Shown: positions 42,051 through 51,309, counted from the stretch's first letter. The stretch is DNA of 64,000 bases from Candidatus Saccharimonadota bacterium (GCA_003246575.1 QJZZ01000001.1:157978-221977); one strand, 5' to 3'. The notes: generated from the letters alone by a model not told the origin. A program made the numbers and translations.

Positions 42051-42314
42051 ATGAAAACACCTCATGTCAACCTATCGAGCGAAGACGCACTTGTACTGCA
42101 GATTATTTCAGAATCCGGCGAAGAAGATATCATCAGTCTCGAGCAGTCGCTCGGCATGAACCGAGGGCGCGTCATGGCGAGTCTAGAAAGCTTGCGTCGT
42201 AAGGGCCTCATCACCGTTCGGCGGATTTCCGGTGATTGGTGGGTGCGTGTTTCGGCCAAAGGTAAGCAGCTGACCCATCATATTTGGCCTGAATTCGCCA
42301 TGCGCGCAGTCTAG
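42051..42314 (+). CDS. Small winged-helix DNA-binding protein
   Basis: 87 residues from ATG 42051 with AAAGGAG about 9 nt upstream. A single winged-helix fold: DALVLQIISESGEEDIISLEQSLGMN, recognition helix RGRVMASLESLRRKG, wing LITVRRISGDWWVRVS. Resembles MarR/PadR-like or DprA-tail domains. It stands just before a two-component system but has its own SD and leader. Target unknown. Confidence 0.75.
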   Translation: MKTPHVNLSSEDALVLQIISESGEEDIISLEQSLGMNRGRVMASLESLRRKGLITVRRISGDWWVRVSAKGKQLTHHIWPEFAMRAV

Positions 42315-42345
42315 GGTGTATTTTAAGCTTTTTCTCAGCTGAGCG

Positions 42346-42351
42346 TATAAT
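42346..42351 (+). promoter_or_regulatory. -10 box of the two-component operon
   Basis: Perfect TATAAT, ending 10 nt before ATG 42362; predicted leader of only 2-4 nt. Confidence 0.6.
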
Positions 42352-42361
42352 ACTGGGTAGT

Positions 42362-43045
42362 ATGAAGATACTGATTGTGGAAGATGAACACCGCATCGCT
42401 CAGGCACTAAAAGATGGTCTGAGCGATGAGGGATATGCGGTCGACGTCGCCTATGACGGCGAAGAAGGTCTGCGGACGGCCCTTGCTGATGAATATGACT
42501 GTATCGTGATGGATGTTATGATGCCGGTGATGGACGGCGTACAAGCAAGTCGAAAGATTCGTGAAGCGGGAAACCATACGCCAATTTTGATGCTGACGGC
42601 AAAAAGTCAGGCACGCGATATTGTGTCTGGACTCGACGCTGGCGCCGATGATTATCTGCCAAAGCCCTTTTCGTTCGATGTGCTGCTTGCTCGTATTCGC
42701 GCACTGCTACGACGACCAAATGAAGTACTTGATACCGTCCTGAGTGTTGATGATCTTGAACTCGATGTCGCCAAGCATACTGTCGTTCGTGATGGCAAAG
42801 ATATCCAGCTATCGGGCAAAGAGTATGCAATCCTCGAGTACCTGCTACGAAACAAGGGTCGTATTTTATCGAAGAATAATATTATTTCTCATGTGTGGGA
42901 TTTTGACGCGGATGTTTTGCCGAATAACGTTGAAGTCTTTATTACCTATCTTCGCAATAAAGTCGATCGACCATTCCCTGATTCACGACCACTCATCCAG
43001 ACTGTGCGAGGCTTTGGATACGTGATCAAGGATGAGCCTGCATGA
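42362..43045 (+). CDS. OmpR/PhoB-family response regulator
   Basis: 227 residues. Receiver domain with acidic pair EDE near residue 7, phospho-acceptor Asp in YDCIVMDVMMPVMDG (about 51), Thr in LMLTAKS and Lys in YLPKPFS; C-terminal winged helix (ELDVAKHTVVRDGKDIQLSGKEYAILEYLLRN ... TVRGFGYVI). It should be phosphorylated by the kinase encoded next, with which it overlaps by 4 nt (ATGA). Confidence 0.93.
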   Translation: MKILIVEDEHRIAQALKDGLSDEGYAVDVAYDGEEGLRTALADEYDCIVMDVMMPVMDGVQASRKIREAGNHTPILMLTAKSQARDIVSGLDAGADDYLPKPFSFDVLLARIRALLRRPNEVLDTVLSVDDLELDVAKHTVVRDGKDIQLSGKEYAILEYLLRNKGRILSKNNIISHVWDFDADVLPNNVEVFITYLRNKVDRPFPDSRPLIQTVRGFGYVIKDEPA

Positions 43046-44082
43046 CGGGGCAGCTCGTAGAGTTTTTTCGTTCTCAGACGGCACGATTGATGCTGACCTA
43101 TTTGGCTATTATCATGGCGATGACGATTAGTTTCTCGTCGATCATTTTCTATGTTTCAGTTGAGCAGCTCGAACGACAATTACCACGAGGGATTGGGTAT
43201 TATGTAGATAGCCAGGGGCAATTCGTACCGGCGCCGCGAGTGCAGGCCTATATCGAGCAGCAGATTGACACGGGCAAACATGAATTGCTGATTCGGCTCT
43301 ATGTTCTAAATCTTGTCGTGCTTGTATTTGGTGCTGCGTTTAGTTTTATACTAGCGCGGTGGACGCTTGAGCCAATCGAACGCAGTGTCGAAGCTCAGAC
43401 GCGTTTTGTGTCTGACGCAAGCCACGAATTGAGGACGCCACTCACTGCTATTCAGGCGACGAATGAAGTTGCACTGCGCCGCAAATCACTGACACTTGCT
43501 GATGCTCGTGCTGTCATAGAATCAAATCTTGACGACGTGATGCGCTTGCAGCGTATGGCGACAAATCTCCTCGAGCTCGCAAACGATGATCGCAAATTGA
43601 TGCTCATACCAACACCTGTGCATGACATTGTTTCGATGGCGTTAACGAATGTCGCAGTGGGTGCTGGCACGAAAAATATTGAGATTGATGACAGGACAAA
43701 AAACCAGTCGGTGTTGGCCGAATCTGAGTCGGCAGCACAGGCGCTGACAATCTTGCTCGATAACGCGATCAAGTACAGTCCCGAAAACTCAACTGTTACG
43801 CTGAGTAGCGTCAATAAGCGTTCAATGGTGTCTATCAGCGTCAAAGATAATGGTCCTGGTATTAACAAGGAAGAGCAGAAGAAGATTTTTGGCCGATTCT
43901 ACCGTAGCGATGAAGCGCGTAATCACAGTCAGGGCGCCGGCTACGGTCTAGGGCTGGAGATTGCACAAAAGATCGCAAAATCGCACAACGGAACAATCGA
44001 GTTGACGTCTTCGCCTGGTAAGGGCAGCACATTCTCGTTGGTGCTTCACGCAGAAAAAGCCAGTAGCAAAAAAACAGCCTAA
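43042..44082 (+). CDS. Sensor histidine kinase
   Basis: 346 residues. Two TM helices (about 15-38 and 86-106) enclose a short extracytoplasmic loop of about 45 residues; the HisKA phospho-acceptor is SDASHELRTPLTAIQ (about 127), followed by the HATPase domain with N box LLDNAIKYSP, G1 DNGPGI, F box FGRFYRSD and G2 GAGYGLGLEIA. The sensing loop is small, so the signal may come from the membrane itself. Its stop interlocks with that of the convergent TerC-like gene. Confidence 0.92.
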   Translation: MTGQLVEFFRSQTARLMLTYLAIIMAMTISFSSIIFYVSVEQLERQLPRGIGYYVDSQGQFVPAPRVQAYIEQQIDTGKHELLIRLYVLNLVVLVFGAAFSFILARWTLEPIERSVEAQTRFVSDASHELRTPLTAIQATNEVALRRKSLTLADARAVIESNLDDVMRLQRMATNLLELANDDRKLMLIPTPVHDIVSMALTNVAVGAGTKNIEIDDRTKNQSVLAESESAAQALTILLDNAIKYSPENSTVTLSSVNKRSMVSISVKDNGPGINKEEQKKIFGRFYRSDEARNHSQGAGYGLGLEIAQKIAKSHNGTIELTSSPGKGSTFSLVLHAEKASSKKTA

Positions 44083-45116
44083 GATCCGAGACGGCGGCGT
44101 TCGATAATCGACGAGACGACCGCTGTCGCAATAAAGATCATTCCCATGCCACCAATCATCCACTCTGGTGGCTCAAGGTGGTAAATCTTCAAAATCATAA
44201 CCGTACCGAGCGCGAGAATTGCCCAGTGGGCGCCGTGCTCAAGATAGCGGTATTTGCCGAGAGTTTTCGTCCGTACGAGGTAGATCGTGAGGGATCGTAC
44301 CCATAGAGCGCCAACACCGAGTCCAGCCATGATCAGTAGAACGTCTGGTGTGATCGCGAATGCGCCAATGACACCATCGAGGCTGAAGGACGAATCAAGT
44401 ACTTCGAGGTAGAGAAATGACATGAATGCAGCCCAGCCAACGAGTGTGCGTGCGTTGCTTTGGTGATGTGCAAAAAACGCTCCCATGACTTCGAGTAGCA
44501 TATGGAGCGCGATGCCGAATAGGGACGAGACGAGCACGAGCGTACGATGTTCTTCGCTGACAGTAAGATAGAGAAGGAGTGCGACGGCAAGCATGACAAG
44601 CGCCTTGAAGTTTTCATATTTGCCAACTGCGGCTAGGTGTGACTCGATGTGTCGTAGCCAGTGGATATCTTTTTTGCGGTCGATAAAATAACTGAGCCCG
44701 AGCATGAGCAGGAATGCGCCACCGAATCCATTGATAATAGGAGCCGCCTCGTGAAGCGTCTCGCTGTACGTTGCGGGTTCGTTGAGTGCCATATGAATGA
44801 CATCGCCAAAACCAGTTCCAGCGGCAAACATAACGATGAGTATTGGGAGGGCGAATCGAACGACGAACACGGCGATAAAGATACCGACGGTCAAAAAGAT
44901 CGTTTGCCAGCGGTGCGACAGTTTCGCCAGAATTTTGCTATTAATCACTGCATTGTCGAAGCTGAATGTGACTTCAAGCACGACGAGAATCGCGTAGAGC
45001 CATACATCGACAAGCCCTCCGTAGACGAACATAACAATGCCGAGGAGAAGCGTGACAAGTCCTGAGATCCCGAAAATTCGAAATGGATGGTGGGCGTGGA
45101 GTAGGGAGTGGGCCAT
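44079..45116 (-). CDS. TerC/DUF475-family integral membrane protein
   Basis: 345 residues from ATG 45116, about nine TM helices. It shows the acidic motifs of the TerC/DUF475 group: LEVTFSFDNAVINSKIL near the N-terminus and LEVLDSSFSLDGVIGAFA in the second half, a duplicated pattern probably binding a metal ion. TerC-like proteins are linked to metal efflux, for example Mn2+, sometimes loading secreted enzymes. A TATACT ends 7 nt before the ATG (leaderless). An upstream in-frame ATG at 45146 is excluded by that promoter. Confidence 0.85.
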   Translation of the reverse strand: MAHSLLHAHHPFRIFGISGLVTLLLGIVMFVYGGLVDVWLYAILVVLEVTFSFDNAVINSKILAKLSHRWQTIFLTVGIFIAVFVVRFALPILIVMFAAGTGFGDVIHMALNEPATYSETLHEAAPIINGFGGAFLLMLGLSYFIDRKKDIHWLRHIESHLAAVGKYENFKALVMLAVALLLYLTVSEEHRTLVLVSSLFGIALHMLLEVMGAFFAHHQSNARTLVGWAAFMSFLYLEVLDSSFSLDGVIGAFAITPDVLLIMAGLGVGALWVRSLTIYLVRTKTLGKYRYLEHGAHWAILALGTVMILKIYHLEPPEWMIGGMGMIFIATAVVSSIIERRRLGS

Positions 45117-45123
45117 TATTTTT

Positions 45124-45129
45124 AGTATA
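45124..45129 (-). promoter_or_regulatory. -10 box, leaderless promoter of the TerC-like gene
   Basis: TATACT on the minus strand, 7 nt before ATG 45116. Confidence 0.55.
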
Positions 45130-45157
45130 GCGCGTTTCGTATCCATGAGCGAGATGA

Positions 45158-45163
45158 TAGAAT
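45158..45163 (+). promoter_or_regulatory. Extended -10 box, leaderless promoter of the CorA-like gene
   Basis: TAGAAT preceded by TG-A, 6 nt before GTG 45170. Confidence 0.5.
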
Positions 45164-45169
45164 ACGAGA

Positions 45170-46087
45170 GTGATTAACTTTTATCGATCTACACCGTATG
45201 CGCCAAAAATTATTGCGGATGACCAGGCCCATCAGCATGGTGACTGGATCCGTGTCGAACGACCGGAAGAAGAAGATCTGGCACTCCTGATATCACTTGG
45301 CGTTGATGGTGATATTGTTGCGGACGCACTCGACCCGAATGAGGTTCCGCGTATTGATGCAGAGGATGACTGGACGTATTTCATTACTCGCCTCCCGGAC
45401 ACTGATGACGATTTCAACGATTTCACGACGCCGATTCTGTTTGCGATTGGCCGCAAATATATTGCGACGGTGAGTCGTGACTCCTTGGGTCGTTTGTGGC
45501 AGCCGTTTGTCGACAAGGCGCAAGTTGCGACATCTGACCGCGAAAATCTCTTTTTTGCCATGATGGATACGATTACTGATAGCTATGAATCGCGCGTGGC
45601 TCGAATCAATCGCCAAATGCGTGCTGTGACGCACGATATTCATCACTTGAATCCTCGTGACATCACAACATTGGTTGAGTATGAGCGCAAGCTCAATGAT
45701 TATCTCGATGCTTTGATTCCGACGAATACCGCACTTGAGCGAATACGCTCGGGTAAGTATCTTCACCTTGACGAGGATGACCGTGATCTCGTTGAGACAT
45801 TGTCCGTCGATATGGAGCAGGTGATTGCACGATGTAAGTCGTTGCTACGTACAATCACGAATGTACGTGATAGCTACCGTGCTGTCATGGACACACGCTT
45901 GAACGAGACCATGCGTGTTCTGACGGTCGCGACGTTGGCGATTACGATCCCAACAATGCTAGCGGGACTCTATGGTATGAATGTACCACTTCCAGGTTCG
46001 GAATCGCCGTGGCTCTTTACGGGAATCGTTAGCGCGAGTCTTGTAGCGGCCTTTGTGATTGTGTATTATTTCCTACGACGTCGTTAG
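45170..46087 (+). CDS. corA: CorA-family Mg2+/divalent cation channel
   Basis: 305 residues, GTG start supported by the promoter 6 nt upstream. N-terminal cytoplasmic domain, long helices, and two C-terminal TM helices joined by the pore signature YGMNVPLPGSE (about 270). CorA pentamers admit Mg2+ (or Co2+/Ni2+). Divergent from the TerC-like gene with only 53 nt between start codons, which hints at joint metal control. Confidence 0.92.
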   Translation: MINFYRSTPYAPKIIADDQAHQHGDWIRVERPEEEDLALLISLGVDGDIVADALDPNEVPRIDAEDDWTYFITRLPDTDDDFNDFTTPILFAIGRKYIATVSRDSLGRLWQPFVDKAQVATSDRENLFFAMMDTITDSYESRVARINRQMRAVTHDIHHLNPRDITTLVEYERKLNDYLDALIPTNTALERIRSGKYLHLDEDDRDLVETLSVDMEQVIARCKSLLRTITNVRDSYRAVMDTRLNETMRVLTVATLAITIPTMLAGLYGMNVPLPGSESPWLFTGIVSASLVAAFVIVYYFLRRR

Positions 46088-46476
46088 TTTGATGACCAAA
46101 ATACAACAAAGTAACCATAACCACCTCTACAGATGTGTGAAACTTCTCATGCTGCCAGCATAAGCAAAATCATAGTCACGAAATACTTGAATGATTTTGT
46201 CTATATCGGTACAATTGCCGTTGGTGTTTTTAGCGCGTAAATAATTGCACACGCCTTGAGTAGTCAACAGCACGTGCAGATCGAGCGCGCCGATCTAACT
46301 TTCACCAGAGGAGTTTACCCCTCATGCCAATCGCTATCAAAATCGCTCCGTCAAGGAGCAAGAAGATAGAGGTGGACGTGACCCCTGCCAAATGGCAGTC
46401 GTATATCGCACAATAACGATCTACGTATTCTCAAATCAATCGAGTACCTACCCTCCACTCGAACGATTCACCCAAG
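46088..46476. other. Intergenic region, about 390 nt, mostly unexplained
   Basis: No large gene. It contains an 8-bp inverted repeat (CAAAATCA at 46165-46172, TGATTTTG at 46192-46199), a TACAAT near 46208 and a possible 30-residue ORF (46324-46416). No tRNA or known RNA fold was recognised. Confidence 0.5.
46324..46416 (+). CDS. Possible 30-residue basic peptide
   Basis: ATG 46324 to TAA 46416 encodes MPIAIKIAPSRSKKIEV... ending WQSYIAQ. GAGGAG lies about 10 nt upstream, but GAGG can pair with CCTC just before the ATG, which could hide the SD. Low-confidence; no similarity recognised. Confidence 0.3.
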   Translation: MPIAIKIAPSRSKKIEVDVTPAKWQSYIAQ

Positions 46477-46518
46477 AAAAAAGTCCCTGGCCGCACAAGG
46501 CGGTAGGGGACTTTTTCG
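46477..46518. terminator. Bidirectional intrinsic terminator
   Basis: A 10-bp outer stem (AAAAAGTCCC pairing with GGGACTTTTT) plus an inner CCGC/GCGG pairing, with A-runs and T-runs on the flanks. It ends the DsbA-like gene on the minus strand and any transcript from the plus-strand intergenic region. Confidence 0.85.
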
Positions 46519-46532
46519 TTTGCGAACTTTTG

Positions 46533-47276
46533 TTATTCGTTGCCAGCTGCTTCTTCGAGGAGTGGTTTGATCACGTAGTTTTCGAAGTTCTCTGCTGATG
46601 ACCACACGAATGGAGAGCTTGAGCTGCCAGTGGCGGTAGCTTTACCATCTTCGACACGAATGTCACTGTATGACTGACCATTAACGATGATGGTTGGCGT
46701 GCCTTGAGCACCAGCCTTCTGTGCAAGCGCAGTGTCGTATGAGATCTTCTTGGAGACAGCATCGGACGTCAGGTCATTGGTGAACTGATCTGAATCGAGC
46801 CCAAGCGACACAGCATATCCGACAAAGATGTTCGTTCGGTCTGTTCCTGAGAGGTTTTCCCACGCTGACTGGTTCTTGTAGAGCAGGTCATGCATTTCCC
46901 AGAACTTTCCTTGCAACCCGGCAGCCTCAGCGGCAGAAGCTGCTGCGAGTGCGTTCGGGTGGATAGTAGTGAGTGGGAAGTTGCGGAAGATGAGTTTCAC
47001 ACCCTTGTCTGCATAGTCACTGACAACCTGACGAATGACGGGTGCTGCCGTGCCGCATCCAGGACACTGGTAGTCTCCATACTCGATAATGGTGACGACA
47101 GGTTCGCCTGAACCCTCCTCGTGGTCGGCGATGTTGCCATTATCAGCAGATGCTGCTTGAATTTTATTTTGGTCGACCGTATCGACGTTGACCTGTGATC
47201 CGCGTGAGACGAAAATTAGTCCGCCGAGTGCGACAACACATAGTCCAATGAAAACGATCCAGCTAGTTCGGCCCAT
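46533..47276 (-). CDS. Membrane-anchored DsbA-family thiol oxidoreductase
   Basis: 247 residues. N-terminal TM anchor (about 6-24), then a thioredoxin fold with a helical insertion and the active site CPGC in YGDYQCPGCGTAAPVI; cis-Pro loop GTPTIIVNGQ. DsbA/BdbD-like proteins form disulfide bonds in exported proteins. The many Cys pairs in the surface proteins of this window are likely clients. AAAGGAG precedes the ATG and TATAAT lies about 30 nt upstream. Confidence 0.92.
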   Translation of the reverse strand: MGRTSWIVFIGLCVVALGGLIFVSRGSQVNVDTVDQNKIQAASADNGNIADHEEGSGEPVVTIIEYGDYQCPGCGTAAPVIRQVVSDYADKGVKLIFRNFPLTTIHPNALAAASAAEAAGLQGKFWEMHDLLYKNQSAWENLSGTDRTNIFVGYAVSLGLDSDQFTNDLTSDAVSKKISYDTALAQKAGAQGTPTIIVNGQSYSDIRVEDGKATATGSSSSPFVWSSAENFENYVIKPLLEEAAGNE

Positions 47277-47338
47277 AGTGCTCCTTTGCTCAAAAATTAC
47301 TACATCTATTATAGCATTATCGAATCACAAAAATACGG

Positions 47339-47344
47339 TACAAT
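47339..47344 (+). promoter_or_regulatory. -10 box, leaderless promoter of the CBS-domain gene
   Basis: TACAAT, 6 nt before ATG 47351. Confidence 0.5.
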
Positions 47345-47350
47345 AAGGAC

Positions 47351-48352
47351 ATGTTCATGCTTATTGTTGTATTTATGAGTGTCCTCTTTGTGTTTACGAG
47401 TATTCGACCGAATAGGAGTACATTGAGTGAGTTTGAACTCCGCCGCCGATTGGACGCCAAAGTTGACGAAGCACTACTCGAGTGGCGTCGTGGTGAACTG
47501 CGTGTGTCAGTTATGACGGTACGGCGCACACTGATCGCACTTTCACTTGTGATTGTGGCGACGTTGTTGATTACTACCTACGGCTGGTGGTGGGGGCTTC
47601 TTAGTACCATACTCGTGACAGTTCTCTATAATCGGATTGCTCGACTCAAGCTGATACATACCCACTCGCAGCGGCTATACGATCGTTACGAAGTTGCATT
47701 CCTCGGTTTTGTCGAAAAATGGCAAGGAGCCATACAGCTTCTAGCCGGCCCGGCCGATGCTGAGATTGAACGCCATATTGCATCACGAGACGAGTTCGAG
47801 CATACATTTGCTGAGCTCACCGATTTACTGAGCCCAAACGAGCGCAAGATGATTTCGGGAGTGATGCATTTTGACGAGAAACTCGTCAAAGACTACATGA
47901 CGCCACGCTCGGTCATGGAGGCGATTGGCGCCAATGAACTCCTCGGCCCGTTGGTTCTCGATAATCTTCACAAGACAGGGCACACGCACTTTCCTGTGTT
48001 TGAGGGTGATATCGATCATCTGGTCGGTATTCTGCATATCTATAGTCTCTTTACACTCGAGAACAAGAAGTCGCTTGCCGTCAAGGACGCTATGGAACCG
48101 CGAGTATTTTATATCCATGAAGATCAGACACTGGAGGAGGCGCTGTTTGCCTGTATTAAGCACCGTCGACACCTGCTCGTTGTCGTGAATTCGTATCGAG
48201 AGACTGTCGGTGTTATCACGATCGAAGATGCCGTTGAGCAATTGATTGGACGCAAAATTGTCGACCAATTCGCCGAACATGATGATCTGCGAAAAGTCGC
48301 AGAACGCAATCCTCGCCACAACAATTCTTCCGACGCCGCGGTTGACGTTTAG
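47351..48352 (+). CDS. CNNM/CorC-like membrane protein with CBS pair
   Basis: 333 residues. Two N-terminal hydrophobic segments (about 1-18 and 58-95), then a cytoplasmic CBS pair: MTPRSVMEAIGANELLG...THFPVFEGDIDHLVGILHIYSLF and MEPRVFYIHEDQTLEEALFACIKHRRHLLVVVN...GVITIEDAVEQLIG. The CBS arrangement is that of CorC/HlyC-type ion transport regulators, but the membrane part is much shorter than a DUF21 domain. CBS modules usually bind adenine nucleotides. No C-terminal CorC_HlyC domain is present. Confidence 0.78.
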   Translation: MFMLIVVFMSVLFVFTSIRPNRSTLSEFELRRRLDAKVDEALLEWRRGELRVSVMTVRRTLIALSLVIVATLLITTYGWWWGLLSTILVTVLYNRIARLKLIHTHSQRLYDRYEVAFLGFVEKWQGAIQLLAGPADAEIERHIASRDEFEHTFAELTDLLSPNERKMISGVMHFDEKLVKDYMTPRSVMEAIGANELLGPLVLDNLHKTGHTHFPVFEGDIDHLVGILHIYSLFTLENKKSLAVKDAMEPRVFYIHEDQTLEEALFACIKHRRHLLVVVNSYRETVGVITIEDAVEQLIGRKIVDQFAEHDDLRKVAERNPRHNNSSDAAVDV

Positions 48353-48372
48353 GATTTTTGCCCTAACAGTGG

Positions 48373-48378
48373 TAAAAT
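48373..48378 (+). promoter_or_regulatory. Extended -10 box of aspS
   Basis: TAAAAT preceded by TG-G, 8 nt before ATG 48387. Confidence 0.5.
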
Positions 48379-48386
48379 AGGCAAAT

Positions 48387-50135
48387 ATGATGCGAACACT
48401 ATCGGCAGACACGCCCCAAAAAATCGGTGAAACAATTTCAGTTAGCGGCTGGGTTCAGTCACGACGTGACCACGGTGGACTTATTTTTGTCGACCTACGC
48501 GACCACAGGGGTCTCGTGCAGCTCGTTTTTCAGCCAGGTAATGACGACATGTTCTCGCTCGCTGAACAGCTCCGCGATGAATACGTTATTCGCGTAGAGG
48601 GTGAAGTCAAGGAACGCGGCAAAGGTCTGGAGAACCCGAACCTTGAAAGCGGCACAATCGAAATTGTCGTTAGCGCGCTGACTATTCTCAACCGTGCCGA
48701 GACACTTCCGATTCAACCGTTCAGTGAACAGCAGGCAAACGAAGAACTGCGCCTCAAGTATCGCTATCTTGATCTGCGTCGTCCCAAGATGCAGCATACA
48801 CTCAAGCGCCGTGCTGAAATGTTCAGCATGATTCGTGACTACATGGAGTCGCTTGCGTTCACCGAGGTGACCACGCCAATTCTTGCTAACTCAAGCCCAG
48901 AGGGTGCACGTGACTTTTTGATCCCAAGCCGATTGCAGGAAGGGAAATTCTACGCATTGCCACAGGCGCCACAGCAGTTCAAACAGCTCCTGATGGTTGG
49001 CGGTGTATCGCGCTACTACCAGATGGCGGCATGTTTCCGCGACGAAGATCCACGGGCTGATCGTCTGTACGGTGAATTTTACCAGATGGATGCTGAACTC
49101 AGCTTCATTGAAGACGGCGAAGAAGTTCGTTCAACCTTCGATCCGATGATCAAGAAGCTTGCAACTGAGTTTGCCGGTAAGACACTTAAGTTTGGTGACG
49201 AGATCCCACGTATACCATACACCGAAGCGATGGAGCGTTACGGAAGCGACAAGCCAGACTTGCGATTCGATATGGAACTCATTGAACTTACGGACGATTT
49301 TGCGTCGACTGAATTTGGTGTCTTCAAAAATGCAGAATGCATCAAAGCAATTTGCGTCAAAAATGGTGCCGGACTCACTCGTAAGCAAATTGACCACTTC
49401 ACTGATATCGCCAAATCTGAAGGCGCCGGTGGACTTGCGTACATCACCTATGAAGCAGGCGAGGCGAAAAGCCCAATTGCTAAATTTCTTTCTGAGGCCG
49501 AGCTTGCAGCTGTGCGTGAACGCACTGGCGCGCAGGACGGTGATGCAGTCTTCTTTGGTGCTGACAAGCGCACGACAGTCAATGCCGTTCTCGGTCGCCT
49601 TCGTAATGAATTCGCTCGTCACTTTGAGCTGAAGGATCCAAATGTCATCGCACTTGCGTGGGTGATCGATTTTCCGTTCTATGAGTGGAGTGAAACGTCA
49701 GGCAAGCTCGACTTTGGTCACAACCCATTCAGCATGCCAAAGGGCGGCATCGACGCCGTTAAGGCTGCCCAGACGGACGAAGAGAAGCTTGCTATCGTTG
49801 CCGACCAATATGACATGGTGATGAACGGGTATGAAATTTGTTCTGGCGGTGTCCGAAACCACAACCCAGAAGTACTCTACGAGGTCTTTGGTGTGCTCGG
49901 CTTTGACAAAGCGTATGTTGAAGCAAAGTTCGGCGCTATGATCAACGCCTTCAAATACGGCGCACCGCCACACGCTGGTCTTGCGTATGGTGTTGACCGC
50001 ATGTTCATGGAATTGATGAGTGAAGATAACATCCGCGAAGTGATCGCCTTTCCAAAGAACGGCTCAGGCGTCGATGTGATGATGAACAGCCCGAGTGTGG
50101 TTGACCCGGCTCAGCTTAAAGAACTTGGTTTGTAG
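48387..50135 (+). CDS. aspS: Aspartyl-tRNA synthetase
   Basis: 582 residues, bacterial type. N-terminal OB-fold anticodon-binding domain (SVSGWVQSRRDHGGLIFVDLRD), class II motif 2 (FRDEDPRADRLYGEFYQMD), the bacterial GAD insertion domain (about 285-410), and motif 3 (GLAYGVDRMFMEL). Loads Asp onto tRNA-Asp. Whether it is non-discriminating (also tRNA-Asn) cannot be judged without knowing if gatCAB and asnS exist elsewhere. Confidence 0.95.
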   Translation: MMRTLSADTPQKIGETISVSGWVQSRRDHGGLIFVDLRDHRGLVQLVFQPGNDDMFSLAEQLRDEYVIRVEGEVKERGKGLENPNLESGTIEIVVSALTILNRAETLPIQPFSEQQANEELRLKYRYLDLRRPKMQHTLKRRAEMFSMIRDYMESLAFTEVTTPILANSSPEGARDFLIPSRLQEGKFYALPQAPQQFKQLLMVGGVSRYYQMAACFRDEDPRADRLYGEFYQMDAELSFIEDGEEVRSTFDPMIKKLATEFAGKTLKFGDEIPRIPYTEAMERYGSDKPDLRFDMELIELTDDFASTEFGVFKNAECIKAICVKNGAGLTRKQIDHFTDIAKSEGAGGLAYITYEAGEAKSPIAKFLSEAELAAVRERTGAQDGDAVFFGADKRTTVNAVLGRLRNEFARHFELKDPNVIALAWVIDFPFYEWSETSGKLDFGHNPFSMPKGGIDAVKAAQTDEEKLAIVADQYDMVMNGYEICSGGVRNHNPEVLYEVFGVLGFDKAYVEAKFGAMINAFKYGAPPHAGLAYGVDRMFMELMSEDNIREVIAFPKNGSGVDVMMNSPSVVDPAQLKELGL

Positions 50136-50167
50136 AAAACTTTCAGTTTTGATTAAGCATAAAGTGC

Positions 50168-50173
50168 TATACT
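50168..50173 (+). promoter_or_regulatory. Extended -10 box of the superoxide dismutase gene
   Basis: TATACT preceded by TG-C; leader of about 45 nt with CTAGGAGG before ATG 50224. Confidence 0.55.
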
Positions 50174-50223
50174 AGATATAGTAACTAAGTAATTCTGCCA
50201 AGCAGTTAGTCTAGGAGGCATCT

Positions 50224-50820
50224 ATGCACACATTACCAGACCTTGACTATGCATATGATGCGCTTGCTCCACATATCAGTGAAGCAATCATGAAATTGCA
50301 CCATCAAAACCATCATCAAACCTATGTTGATAAGCTAAATGCTGCGCTCGAGTCGGCGCCGGAGTTGGCGGACGTGCCACTCCAAGAACTGCTCGCTCGA
50401 CTCGATGATGTGCCTGAGAATATCCGAAAAATAGTTCGTGACGATGGTGGTGGACACTACAACCATAGTCAATTTTGGAAATGGCTGTCGCCGAATGGTG
50501 GGGGCGAACCGACTGGTGCGCTCGCAGACGGACTCATCGGTGCGTACGGTAGCTTCCAGGCGTTCATTGATTCGTTTGACGCGCAGGCGACGGGCTTGTT
50601 CGGGAGCGGTTGGGTGTGGCTGATGCCAGACCTGACAATCCAGACGACTCCGAACCAGGATTCGCCATTGATGGCAGGTGGTCCGGCGCCGATCCTCGGA
50701 CTTGATGTCTGGGAGCATGCCTATTATCTCGACTACACCTATAAGCGCGCCGACTATATCAAGGCGTGGTGGAACGTTGTCAATTGGCGCGAAGTCGAGT
50801 CTCGTTACGTGGCGAATTAG
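50224..50820 (+). CDS. sodA: Superoxide dismutase [Mn/Fe]
   Basis: 198 residues. Metal ligands: His26 in [13 protein letters not shown], His in [11 protein letters not shown], and Asp/His in [12 protein letters not shown]. The GGGH pattern is closer to Mn-type enzymes, but metal choice cannot be settled from sequence alone. No signal peptide, so cytosolic. AGGAGG before the ATG and a true 5' leader, unlike the leaderless genes near it, suggest higher or regulated expression. Stop interlocks with the convergent gene (TTAG). Confidence 0.95.
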   Translation: MHTLPDLDYAYDALAPHISEAIMKLHHQNHHQTYVDKLNAALESAPELADVPLQELLARLDDVPENIRKIVRDDGGGHYNHSQFWKWLSPNGGGEPTGALADGLIGAYGSFQAFIDSFDAQATGLFGSGWVWLMPDLTIQTTPNQDSPLMAGGPAPILGLDVWEHAYYLDYTYKRADYIKAWWNVVNWREVESRYVAN

Positions 50821-51275
50821 CGTTCGCCGAAGTAGCGCTCGAGTTTCGCAAAGTCTTCTTTGAGTATCTTTGAGCTATCGACAAGTTTTTGAATCGCCGT
50901 CTCATCACGGTGTCGCATAGTATCCCAGATCGTCATCAGTGCAAAGATGAAAACTGGAGTATTCTTAATGTCTGCGAGACCCTTCAGCCGACCAGTGAAC
51001 TTTTCGAGTTCCTCGCGCTGAGTGCGAGTGAAGGGGTGGCGGTGAATTGACACAATGATTTTATTTGCAATTGCTCGCAAGATGAGAAATCCTAAATACA
51101 GAAGCATGACAGGCAAAAGCAGTATGAGCCACCAGGCGGTGAAAACATATGCAAGCGCGATGACACTCGCTGCGACAATGAGAGCTATAGAGGTGAATAT
51201 AAGTGTGACGAGTCGGAGTGACTGGCGTGCGCTGTATGCTGCAAGCGCTCGCATTGCATTGATTTTAGAATTCAT
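50817..51275 (-). CDS. Hypothetical membrane protein (two TM)
   Basis: 152 residues. Two adjacent TM helices (about 22-44 and 46-68), then a cytoplasmic helical domain rich in charged residues, with [19 protein letters not shown] and a helical C-terminus. No known family recognised. Its stop is interlocked with that of the superoxide dismutase gene. Confidence 0.68.
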   Translation of the reverse strand: MNSKINAMRALAAYSARQSLRLVTLIFTSIALIVAASVIALAYVFTAWWLILLLPVMLLYLGFLILRAIANKIIVSIHRHPFTRTQREELEKFTGRLKGLADIKNTPVFIFALMTIWDTMRHRDETAIQKLVDSSKILKEDFAKLERYFGER

Positions 51276-51309
51276 AACTACTGTCTATTCTAACATGGAT
51301 ACACTATTG

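Noticed and set aside
46260-46330. Possible tRNA or tmRNA in the intergenic region
   Set aside because: No acceptor stem pairing with a T-loop GTTCRA motif and no CCA end was found on either strand.
46392-46598. 68-codon plus-strand frame across the terminator
   Set aside because: It reads through the terminator hairpin into the antisense of the DsbA-like gene; no SD and no recognisable sequence.
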